A stretch of DNA of 64,000 bases, taken from contig CM055095.1 in assembly GCA_029204225.1 (NCBI GenBank), positions 63,520,523 to 63,584,522 of the forward strand, given 5' to 3'. The notes beneath the pieces were generated by a model that saw nothing but the letters and a program-made list of their open reading frames with translations, ran no database searches and was not told where the DNA came from. Shown piece after piece: positions 44,973 through 54,399 of the stretch. A program made the translations under genes and the position numbers. This DNA comes from Diphasiastrum complanatum (Eukaryota; Streptophyta; Lycopodiopsida; Lycopodiales; Lycopodiaceae). The stretch's first letter is position 1. Each line of letters begins with the position of its first letter.

Positions 44973-46150
44973 TCGACTGACGGTAATCTATTGAAATCTC
45001 GACCGACGGTTTTCACTCAAATCTCAAACGACGGTACTCCATCAGATCTCAACCGACGGCCTCAGTAACATCTCAACCGACGGCCACTGTCACATCTCAA
45101 CCGACGGCCACTGTCACATCTCAACCGACGACCATTGTCAGATCTCGACCGACGGTGCCCTATCTCAAATCTCAACCGAAGCCAATTGTTCAGATCTCAA
45201 CCAACGAGTTGCTTGAATCTCGACCGACGCACTCAGTTAGATCTCAACCAACGGCCTCAGTAAAATCTCAACCAACGGCCATTGTCACATCTCAACCGAC
45301 GACCACTATAAGATCTCGACCGACGGTGCCCTGTCTCAAATCTTAACCGATGGCCATTCTGTAAAATCTCAACCAACGGTGCCCTGTGAAATCTCGACCG
45401 ACGGCCCTCAATCAGATCTCGACCGACGATGCCCTGTCTCAATCGAAACCAATCGTTCAGATCTCGATCGACGAGTTGCCTGAATCTCGATCGACGCACT
45501 CAGTTAGATCTCAACTGACGGCCTCAGTAAAATCTCAATCGACGGCCATTGTCACATCTCAACCGACGACCACTGTTAGATCTCGACCGACGGTGCCCTG
45601 TCTCAAATCTCAACCGACGGCCATTCAGTAAAATCTGAACCTGACGGTGCCCTGTGAAATCTCGATTGATGGCCCTCAGTAAAATCTCGACCGACGACCC
45701 TCAATAAAATCTCGACTGATGGCCCTCAGTAAAATCTTGACCGATGGCACTCAGTAGAATCTCAACTACGGTGCCCTGTGAAATCTTGATCGACGGCCCT
45801 CAGTAAAATCTCAACGACGGTGCCCTGTGACATCTCGACCGCAGTCTTCAATCCAATCTCGACCAAAGGCATCGTTCAAATCTCGATCGGAGCCATAAGT
45901 CCAGATTTCGACCGAAGGCCTCTTTAACATCTCGACCAAAGGTAATCTTCAAATCTCAACTGGAACCTTCAGTCATGATCTCAGCCTAAGCGATCCTTCA
46001 CATCTCAACCGAAGAGATTATCAATCTCAACCGAAGCAATTTCTCAACTCTCGTCCGACGAAATCTTATCATGTCTCGACAGAAGAGTTTTTGCTCAACT
46101 CTCGACCAGAGGGTCTGGGTCCAATCTCGACCGAACGGATTTCTTCCAAT
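44973..46150. repeat. CAACCGACGG minisatellite with higher-order structure
   Basis: More than forty units of about 24-30 bp, each with core ATCTC(A/G)ACCGACGG followed by a variable tail such as CCACTGTCAC, TGCCCTGTCTCAA, CCTCAGTAAA or AGTTGCTTGA. Tails recur in the same order: the series beginning AACGAGTTGCTTGA at about 45,203 repeats from about 45,465, a higher-order period of about 262 bp. Cores decay to CGAACGG, CGGAGCC and CGAAG at the right end. It continues 38,600-38,735, from which copia D split it. Confidence 0.93.
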
Positions 46151-46199
46151 CTCAACCAGACCAGATTCACGCTCGACCACCAGCCTTTTCAACGAAAAT

Positions 46200-47111
46200 C
46201 TTTCTGTCAAACCAAACAACATACGAGCTGCACCGCTATAAATGAGAGCAACGACATAGGCCTGTATCTGCCTTGAGCCATAGCCATCGCAAACCATTAT
46301 GTGATCGCCTTGAGTCATAGCCATCACCAACACCAGCACCACCGCTCTCGTCAGAACCGCAGTCACACACCTCCACTCTTCCAACGGTAGAAATTGAATT
46401 CCAGATATTGCACCAGCCGTCTTGAACCGTAGCGACCACAATCCACTCACGTCATTCCTTCACCCCGCATTCCATCGCAACTGACCACCACCTCACCACC
46501 TTACGACTACATTCAGACCCTTCCATCGCAAACCATCTCCTACTCAAGCCACATCCACCCTTGAACATTCATCCCGCACTCCTTCTCAACCACCTTCCAC
46601 CTCCATCAACCATTCCAATCCCAACAAACCGCAACTAACCGCAATAGTCTGCACTAAACCATCAGCCTTTGAACTGCATTTTTCTAAATTTTTGCGTTTT
46701 TCTGAATTTTTTCGAGTTTCATTTTTTGAGTTTTTTCAAGACTGGTTTTTCGACTATTTTCACGTTTTTTGCATTTTTCAAGAATTTTCGAGGATTCCCG
46801 AGGATTTTTGACCCTACTGCAAAAAGCCATCGGCGTATGACCCTTCGATCGTTGTATTATAAAAACAATATCAACTCAATTCTGTCTTAGAGTCTTCATG
46901 ATTTCTACAACACTAGAGACATCAGCTACATTGAGAGAGATGTGACAATTTGTGAGATTTCTGAATGTAGGCCCATAAGAGGTATTAGCATTGTGTGTCA
47001 AGGTAATTTGTCATGTGCCACTAAATGCCAGAATCTAACTCTTCAATGGTGGCTGGCCTTTCCAAGAATCAACCGTCAAAGCTAAGGCATTGCAGTGGGA
47101 CTTGCAACACT
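46200..47111 (+). other. Gypsy-type untranslated sequence
   Basis: Contains ACCGCAACC-type phrases (46,340-46,660), then a T-rich block with TTTTTCGAGTTT-like phrases (46,680-46,810). These mirror the leader of element H read on the other strand (31,190-31,760). No coding frame supported. The hairpin TTGCAGTGGGACTTGCAA sits at 47,090-47,107. Confidence 0.5.
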
Positions 47112-48350
47112 ATAGGGGGAGGATAATGTTTGTCGATGCCATGCCCCTGACGTGTCGATGCAGAGTCTCATCACCCAATAAGGGTTTCCAACAAAGATAA
47201 AGTTGAGAGCCGAGTCTGAGAGCACAAGAATTATTAGTGCTAGGCTAAAATGTACAATTGTGAGCCCCATGGTACATCCCAAAAGATGGATAGCCATGTG
47301 GGAGCTAGCAATTTAGACTAATCTCAACTTGAGTTATGTTTTTAATAAAGAGGCCTCCTATTATCTAGTAAGAGGTGGAACTCAACCTATTATAGATTGG
47401 AGTTCACTTCGTTGCAAGAGGTGGACTCCAAAATAAGATACAATTGGGTTCTACAGCTCGTGGTTATAATTAGAGGCCTCCACCACGAGTTTCATAGCAT
47501 GTGTTTTGTACTAAAATGTTGTTGCTTTGTTAATTGAAGATTCTACTACTTGCATTTCTTTCCATGCTCCATCTTCATGCATAAAGTTTGGGTACTGATG
47601 TATGAATGTGTTTCTTGTTGATTTCTCTTTTAAAGATTGGTTTGGGATTAGTATCAGATAGATGTGCAGGGCTTGGAGGCTGATCCATCATTCTACTCAA
47701 TTCAGATGCTTCTTAGTTATCGGCTCCCTGAGGAGTTCTTCTTACAACTGTTGAGTGACAGTTGTAGGAAGCACTTTGTAGGACTTGTAATTTCAGTTTA
47801 AAAGAGGGTGTGTTGATTCTATGATTCCAGCAGGAGTAGATTTAGTTTAATTCCCTGATGTTTCTGTAGATTAGTTTAGTAATAATCTGTAGTCTGTAAT
47901 AATAAAGCAAGAACTGAAGTAGTTTGTAGAAAGTAAGAATCAAGTTCTGATAGATCCTATATCCAAGTTGAGCTTCCATTGCCAATAAAGGATTGAGATC
48001 AGGTCATAGGTGTACTTTTGGCAGGCGGGTACATCACTGTTATACTACAATTAGATTATGTGACTGAGTCATTACATATAGATTTGTAACCACATGAATC
48101 CATGCGATGCTGAACCTCTGTCAGACAGAAGGAGAGTTGCCACTAAGTAGAATCTGACAGAGGACTAGAATCGTTGAGAAGTAGAACGAGTGAAGTAGCA
48201 GCAAACATTGAGTGAGACGTTGCTAACAAAGTTCGAATAGGTGCCGATAGATCAGTAGAACTAGTCACGAACATTGAGTGGTTGAGGTAGTAGACTTGAA
48301 GTAGAGAGGCATATCCATAAACATAGAGCAAATAGATACTTGAGCTAACA
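47112..48350 (+). mobile_element. Polypurine tract and 3' LTR, family of element H
   Basis: TAGGGGGAGGATAA (about 47,113-47,126) precedes an LTR starting TGTTTGTCGATGCC at 47,127 and ending GAGCTAACA at 48,350 (1,224 bp). The last 125 bases match, inverted, the LTR end of element H (32,016-32,140), and the middle matches the fragment at 1-615. No PBS follows the right end, which supports a 3' LTR. No gag or pol lies between the leader-like sequence and the PPT, so this is an internally deleted or non-coding derivative. Confidence 0.65.
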
Positions 48351-48744
48351 CTACAGAGCAGCCTTTATATCTTTCCGATATGTCACAATGATAGAAGACT
48401 GGCAATAGTTTGTCTTTATCAAGAAAGTGCGAGAGTACCTGGGGCCGCTATCTTACGAAAGCAAGTTCTGCTTCCAAGTATTTGAAGCGTTGGGGAGAAA
48501 GATGAGCGAGTGAAAACAGACTGCAAGGCGACGAGACGAGCAAGACTCGCAGGAGGTTCTCAAGCGGGCTGGGATGTAGAGGATGTTGAGAGATCTCCAA
48601 TTTTGTGAAATAATTTTGCGACGAATAAGCACCTAGTTTTAAGGAAGCGACTGAAGATCTACACTTTTCCAAGTGCCAAGCGAAATAACGTCATTCTACA
48701 TGTATTGCAGTGGGCCCTGCAACAAATTAGGGGGAGGGGGGTGA
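48351..48744 (+). promoter_or_regulatory. Pre-PPT region with hairpin and purine tract
   Basis: Aligns from about 48,610 with the inverted region 27,487-27,625. Hairpin TTGCAGTGGGCCCTGCAA at 48,705-48,722; purine tract TTAGGGGGAGGGGGGTGA at about 48,727-48,744. No ORF. Confidence 0.62.
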
Positions 48745-49160
48745 TGTTGGCAGATCCTGAAGAATCCCCAAGATGCCGAGCTGAGCTATTATAAAGAGCA
48801 CCTCTCACCCCTGACCGAGGAGGTCTCAGAAGGAAGAGAGAAGGATGAAAATGAGAGCCGAGCATGAGAGCCGAGAATTACTAACAAGGAATACGGTTCA
48901 AAATCATGTGAGCTTCATGGTGAATCCCAGAGAAGGAATGACCATGTAGGAGCTAGTAGTATTTCTAGGCAATGTAATAAATGTAGACCCCTCTTAAATA
49001 AACTGGAGTGAGCCACCTTTCGATGGTGACCTCTAGTGGAAGAGCTAATTCCACTTGGAATTTATAAATTAGTGGAATTGCCACTTAGGCTCCACATGGG
49101 CAGCCTCATAGTCTATTTAAGAGCCCCCCTCTCTTGTGAGGGAGCTGTAGAACACGTCAA
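48745..49160 (+). mobile_element. LTR related to element E, right end lost
   Basis: Starts TGTTGGCAGATCCTG and follows the element E LTR: CACCTCTCACC, GACCGAGGAGGTCTC, GAGAGCCGAG, GGAATGACCATGTA, GTAGACCCCTCTTAAA, GAGTGAGCCACCTTT and GGTGACCTCTAGTGGA blocks. Roughly three quarters identical to 37,333 onward. Homology fades after about 49,160, ahead of copia F. Confidence 0.68.
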
Positions 49161-49713
49161 AAGACAAATCTCGGATCTACCAACAAAGTGCACAGTCTAA
49201 TTGACAAAGGCTGAGAAATTTTTATTCTTGTTCAAACTCGAAACTCGAACTCGAAATTGTCTCGACAAATAAACTGTCTCAAACAAAAAGCTTTCGAGTC
49301 TGGAAACAAAACGTTGTTGAATATCAATTGTCTTAATGGTTAGATCAACTGTTACAGAAGGAAGAAGGCCAAAAGACCTATCATGTGACAATATAAATAC
49401 ATGTGGACTTATTGTAACCAAACGACAAGGCAACAAGAGATGTATACAGAAGAATCAGAATCAGAACTATAAAAATTTGATTGATCAAAATTTACAACAG
49501 ATGATTTTATCAATTGTTTCTGATTATCTAAAATTGTCTATCACACTCACACATATATCTCCTAAATTTGCATGCTTTATTCAATCAAAGTAGAAACTGC
49601 TCTATTAGTACATAGACCAGAATCAGACATGATTTAAGACATTGATATTAGTTTGATTTATTCAAACTTCCATCGTGTTCTCTGAAGGAGAATTCCTAGT
49701 ATTTTTCCTATAG

Positions 49714-49725
49714 TGGTATCATAGC
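49714..49725 (+). promoter_or_regulatory. Primer-binding site of copia F
   Basis: TGGTATCATAGC, one base from the consensus copia site, 52 bp upstream of gag. The LTR should occupy roughly 49,200-49,713, but I cannot set its left border. Confidence 0.6.
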
Positions 49726-49776
49726 ATCTCACATCCATCAACAGCCGTATCTGGAGCTTATTCAAAAGATTAGAAG

Positions 49777-50815
49777 ATGTCTTCGATCAACAACATTCAG
49801 ACTAAGATCAATACAATCTTGGATACAAAAGGTTCAAATTATTTAATCTGGAAGTTAAAGACTTCACTCATATTGAAAGGCGAAGGTCTTTGGCAATGGG
49901 TAGAACCAACAAAAGAGAAGCCAATTACTCTTGGTAAAGAACTTCATGAATGGAGGGAGAAAAATGACAAAACTATAGCAATTATCGTCTTCAGTGAATG
50001 ACAACATAATGCTAGTTTTTTCATCAACTTCGAACGCGAAAGAATTGTGAGAAGAATTGCAAACCAAGAATGAGACTCGATCTTGTAATCAAATCATATT
50101 CTTGGAAGACCAATTGACTTACCTATAAGGGGACAACAAAGATCTGACCACTTTCGTACAAAAGATAAAGAATCTGTTTATTTCTTTGCAGAATGCAATC
50201 TCAAAGGAAAAACAGCTTAGCTATTTTCTTCGAGCCCTACCCAAGTCATTCCACACAACTCGAACTTTACTGGCAAAAGATTCATCTATGACACTTCAAA
50301 ACGCAATAGATGGAGTCAAAGAGGAAGTAGAAGCTCGCGAACGTTATGACAATAATGGTGATTTGAAAAAAGTTCTATTTACTCAAAAGAATAAATCTTC
50401 AAAGAAGTTTAAGTCTAAGAGGAAGTCATCTAAGAAGAATGGAAATCGTTCAGACGAATCCAAGACAAATGATCGAGAATCAGGAAAACAACCTAAAGAT
50501 TCTGGTGATAGAAAGATTTGCAACAGATGCAAAAGATCAAGTCATACAGAAGACAAGTGTTGGTTGAATCCAAAGATTGATTGTATTCATTGTCATAAAC
50601 AGGGTCATGCAACAGTAGACTGTTATCAAAATCCCAGGAACAAGAAGCAGAATCGAAGCAAACTTTCAGATTCAAATTTTGTTCAAAGCAGCAAAAGAGA
50701 GGACGACAAGAAACTCAGCAGCATATGTTTGTGCTGATTTATGTTGTTCATCAAATTTGAAAATTTGAGAAGTAGTACTTGATTTGGGAGCCACCTCACA
50801 TTTTGTTTCCTCGAA
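49777..50815 (+). pseudogene. Copia F gag and protease start, truncated
   Basis: Gag starts MSSINNIQTK with NYLIWKLKTSLILKGEGLWQ (to 49,998). After a break the UBN2 part resumes (50,186 on, SYFLRALPKSFHT), then a Lys/Ser-rich linker and two zinc knuckles CNRCKRSSHTEDKC and CIHCHKQGHATVDC. A short frame change leads to the protease, VLDLGATSHF, in which the usual serine after the aspartate is leucine. About 130 bp later homology ends (near 50,920). The double knuckle links it to copia C. No integrase, RT or 3' LTR. Confidence 0.86.
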
Positions 50816-50984
50816 ACAAATTTTGCCTGAGTATAAAAAGACGAATTATTCGAGATTCATTATACTTGGAGACGGTTCTAAGCATGTAGTTGATGGAACT
50901 GGTGTACTATGGTTAGACACGCACTGTGTTGGTGGTATGTTGCTGCTTTGTGGAACAATTAGACTTTGGTTGAATCTTACTCGT

Positions 50985-51916
50985 TCAAGAGCAATCATCA
51001 ATCTTAGTCTCCCCCTTGGTATTGCACTTCCCAATTGAAGGTTGTGTGGTCACACTTTGCCTCGGACTTTGTGCTAAGTTGACTTCAAGTTGCTCTGTTG
51101 ACACATGCTCCCTTTGTAATTCATCAACAAAAATTTTTTGTAATGATTGCTTTAAGAGGCTTGGTAAAATTCTCTGAACTTCATCAGTTGCCAATCTCTT
51201 GACTTCCTCAACTACTATTGGCTTGATAGATTCTACCAGCTTTGTCTTCTGTGATGTTCTTGCCAGTTTGTCCGTGGGTGTATCTACTTTGAAACTTTTG
51301 TCAAATTGACTTCTTCCTCACTTGTTTCATACCCAAGTGGCACTAAGATTTTTCGCTTATAGCACATTAAGTCTATGTGTGGATTGGACAACACATGTGC
51401 ATGTCGATCTACATATGCCAAATGCCCCCTAGCTATTTGTGAGTTCCGCACTGGACAATCCAAGCATGGATGGTTAACTCCGCGTTGTCCACACATATTT
51501 TCGAATGTTGATGGATCACCTCGATGTGGACATTCGGCTCGACGATGTCTTCCTTTGCATCCAAAGCATCGTACCGTGTGCAATATACCATCTCCTCGAA
51601 GTTGATAACCATACATAAGTAATGGACATCCATTAAGATCTTCCACAAACAAAATCAGTAGGCTATTATGGTAATCTTGTGAGTTCGGTGACATGCAAGA
51701 TGATATGAGCAAGACTTCTACTTGGCCGAGTACTACAAATAATTGGCTATCACTTGACCAAGATAACAAGTGCATTGTCATCGAGTGTTCATCTGAGGCA
51801 ATACTACTTAGAAAAAATGTGAATTTCTTTTCCAATAGGTGGCATCTTCTTCTCTTCACTTGAGGTAAGAAGTTTGACTCCAAGCAAATTAAGTTTACCT
51901 CCAATGAGGGGGGCAT
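50985..51916 (-). pseudogene. Unrecognised cysteine-rich coding remnant
   Basis: A 210-codon frame (51,916-51,284) has a hydrophobic middle (SMTMHLLSWSSDSQLFVVLG) and a Cys/His cluster: VRCFGCKGRHRRAEC (CX2CX3HX4C) followed by CGQRGVNHPCLDC, then LAYVDRHAHVLSNPHIDL. A one-base shift near 51,300 opens a second frame to 50,985 with an amphipathic, Lys/Glu-rich helix region (VESIKPIVVEEVKRL, ILPSLLKQSLQKIFVDE). The first frame may itself be shifted at its start, since another frame there gives KLNLLGVKLLTSSEEKK. The zinc cluster loosely recalls the gag tail at 29,779-30,033. It could be a gypsy gag relative or host gene; I do not recognise it. Confidence 0.45.
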
Positions 51917-51959
51917 GTTGGTGAGTCTAGTTTTATCACCTTGAGTTATGTAGTTGCAC

Positions 51960-52790
51960 GACTCCGCTCAAATGCAAAATGAAAACATAAAAGAAAAAAT
52001 AAAGCTTAATTTTGACTTAATGAAAAGTCATTACACTAGAATTACATGCGTGCATAGAGACAACTACAATCTACTTGATCATGCACCCATGCTATGAGTC
52101 TTAATTAGTATATAGACCCAAGCTATAGCCCAACATGTGAACTTTGGATGTTTTCACATACAAGGGGGCCAAATAGTGATGCTGAATCACACCACACTTA
52201 CCCCTCCATAATCACACTTCTCTCTCCTCTATCCTATATGTTCCACAAAAATGTTTTGCCGCCTAAAAAATTTGAATCTGAAAAGCTCCTAAAACATAAG
52301 GGGATCTAGGGTGGGGCATGTGAAGACGACAGGGAGTACTCCACCTACCCTATGTCAACATTTTTTATGCAAAGTCATCTACCACATGGGGGACTTCACT
52401 TTTCTATGTGAAAAGGGATAAGGGCATTAATGAATGTTGAGTTTTTTGACAAATATACATGCCCTACAACTTTGTGTAAGAACACCCTTATATGATTAAA
52501 ACAATACTGATTAATAGTAGCATGGTACTTAATTCATTCCAAATGTCATTAAAATGTGCACAAATATCAGTGTTAGAATTACGTATTTATAGCCAAATGT
52601 CATCTGATATAAACTAACGCGTTACATGCGCTCTTGTACATGTGCGAGCAAATTACTAGGATACATTGTGTACTTTGAAAGATCGATTGTGACGAATCCA
52701 AAGCAGAACAATGAAGGTGGATGAAGGTCGAATGCTTTGTTTATAAAGCAGGCTGCTTCGATTTGATTTCCTTCAATGGGAAAGAATGCT
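51960..52790. other. Intergenic sequence, no gene recognised
   Basis: No supported ORF, LTR or repeat. The right end (about 52,680-52,814) would be the 3' untranslated region and terminator of the RING gene. Confidence 0.4.
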
Positions 52791-52814
52791 GCTAGCTTGA
52801 CTAACTATCTTTCA

Positions 52815-54230
52815 CTAATAAATGTTGAGATACTCCCTTATTTCTTTGTTACAAAGAGGGCAAGTTCCCCTTGCATTCACCAACCTCTGGGAACACTTTC
52901 GGCAGAATGTATGGCCACAAGGAATGAATGCTGCTCCTTTGCGAGCCAACATACAAACACAGCACAAAGAATCTAAATCAGCAATTTCCTCATCAATGTC
53001 AGCCTCACCTTCTGACCAATAATGGAAAAACGTTGTGGTACATCTTTGAGGATCCATTATGATGAAATTTCCTCCATCACCATCTGTTTGTTGAAGCAAT
53101 GTCAAGAGTGAGACACGGGAAGGTGTTGCCCTGTTATCAGATGGCAGACTTTGTGTTCTAAAAGCCTCCAAGGATCTTGGCTGAACAGGGAGTTCAAGTT
53201 CAGAAATAGATGATGGTTCTAGAGTCATTGTGGCATCGTTCCCCAATGAATGATACCTTGAATGGCCACCCTGACCACTTTCAGGTTCAAATACTGAAAC
53301 TTCTTGGATTTCAACACCTCCAGCATGATCTGCTATTTGAGTGTTAGAAACGTTGAGTGGATCAATTGGTGATGTAGAGGAGACTAGATTTTGTCCCACA
53401 TCACTACTAAATGAATGGTATCTGGAAGGATTGCTAGAAGATGTGTCTATGGTGAATGGCAGGGGTAAAGAATCAAGGTCATTAGTGCCCCCATCCTCTC
53501 GATCTTGGCATAGCAGTGCCCTTAATGATAGTCGTGGTTGCAAGTCCAGATTTTCTGCTGGCTCAGTCCTTTCATGGGCTGAGCAATTTTCAGCTGAGGC
53601 TCCTAAAGGTAGAGAAGTTCCAATAGCGTCAATTCCTGTCAAAGGCATTTTGCTACAACCGTCTGAAACTTGATCTGCACTGATGTCTTTCGAAAAATTT
53701 GTAAAATTATTAAGCATGGATAATAGTGAGCAAGTCCTATATTCTACATCAGCTTGCAGATCACAATGCATATCATCAGGCATGACATTAGCAGGGGCCT
53801 CTGACACTGTTTGGCTTGTTGTTTCTGCATCCACTGATGTACTCCTCATCATTTGACGGTATAGGGACACATGATTCTCTGGGGAATTTGAATCACTATC
53901 GCTTGCTATTAGCCTCTCCTTCAATGTCTTTCGGTCTTCTGCTTGCTGCTGATTCATACCTTGTACTGTAGCTGGAGCCATAGTGCGTTCCCTAAGCAAT
54001 CCTTTCAGAACTGATTCTGCATCTGCGCATACATCTTTCAGCTGATCTCCAAACTCCAGTTTTGCAGAGCTGATGACAGCAGCTAATCTTTCTATACTAC
54101 AATCTCTCATAGCTTTCCAAAGCTCTAGCCTCTTCTTCTCCTCGTCCCTTTTCTTCTTTGAAATTAGGACAATGACTCTTCGGACAAACGCTTTACTCAC
54201 ATACCCCTTTTTTCTTTGAAATCCTTCCAT
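52815..54230 (-). CDS. RING-finger (C3HC4) protein, probable E3 ubiquitin ligase, 471 residues
   Basis: Intact single-exon CDS, the only convincing host gene here. The N-terminal 80 or so residues are basic and helical (KAFVRRVIVLISKKKRDEEK, then KLEFGDQLKDVCADAESVL). The middle (about 100-410) is Ser/Asp/Pro-rich, probably disordered, with repeated RYHS(F/L) phrases (two copies) and LSLRALL / SLLTLL phrases. A canonical C3HC4 RING ends the protein: C423, C426, C438, H440, C443, C446, C457, C460, finishing EIREYLNIY. C-terminal RINGs of this form recruit E2 enzymes to ubiquitinate targets; the target is unknown. Start at 54,230 is the first in-frame Met; two short uORFs lie upstream. Confidence 0.9.
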   Translation of the reverse strand: MEGFQRKKGYVSKAFVRRVIVLISKKKRDEEKKRLELWKAMRDCSIERLAAVISSAKLEFGDQLKDVCADAESVLKGLLRERTMAPATVQGMNQQQAEDRKTLKERLIASDSDSNSPENHVSLYRQMMRSTSVDAETTSQTVSEAPANVMPDDMHCDLQADVEYRTCSLLSMLNNFTNFSKDISADQVSDGCSKMPLTGIDAIGTSLPLGASAENCSAHERTEPAENLDLQPRLSLRALLCQDREDGGTNDLDSLPLPFTIDTSSSNPSRYHSFSSDVGQNLVSSTSPIDPLNVSNTQIADHAGGVEIQEVSVFEPESGQGGHSRYHSLGNDATMTLEPSSISELELPVQPRSLEAFRTQSLPSDNRATPSRVSLLTLLQQTDGDGGNFIIMDPQRCTTTFFHYWSEGEADIDEEIADLDSLCCVCMLARKGAAFIPCGHTFCRKCSQRLVNARGTCPLCNKEIREYLNIY

Positions 54231-54285
54231 TCCCTTTTGATTTTGTTATAACAGCTCCACAGAGCCTCAACGATCCCCCCTTTTC

Positions 54286-54379
54286 TCAGCAACACGTCTT
54301 GTTTTCCCTTGCCGATGACATTACACTTCTTCGTTTCTTCTTCCTAGGAGCTGTCTTTATTTATGCTCATGTCCTGTTC
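54286..54379 (-). promoter_or_regulatory. 5' UTR exon of RING gene with two uORFs and splice acceptor
   Basis: On the minus strand a good 3' splice site (pyrimidine-containing TTGTTTCGCAG) ends at 54,380, so an exon probably starts at 54,379. Downstream are two short uORFs: 54,370-54,344 (8 codons plus stop) and 54,321-54,286 (11 codons plus stop), both before the main ATG at 54,230. They could limit translation. Inference from sequence only. Confidence 0.42.
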
Positions 54380-54399
54380 CTGCGAAACAATTTTGCAAC

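Larger units (their letters stand above)
38731..44977 (-). mobile_element. Intact young copia element D
   Basis: Complete Ty1/copia. LTRs at 38,736-39,472 and 44,236-44,972, both 737 bp and identical wherever I compared them. Target duplication TCGAC at 38,731-38,735 and 44,973-44,977. PBS 44,224-44,235. Purine tract 39,473-39,486. One uninterrupted polyprotein gene. Identical LTRs mean insertion too recent for visible divergence. It lies in a minisatellite in the leader of gypsy-type element E. All the parts needed for autonomous transposition are visible, so it may be active. Confidence 0.99.

Noticed and set aside
44973-46150. Regular short repeats that could suggest a CRISPR array
   Set aside because: Unit tails are themselves repeated, units vary in the core, spacing is irregular, no cas genes are present and the DNA is plant nuclear.
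37333-49160. Pairing the LTRs at 37,333 and 48,745 as the two ends of one element
   Set aside because: They are only about three quarters alike, whereas the inverted LTR at 26,336 is about 96-97% alike and has a matching inverted flank.
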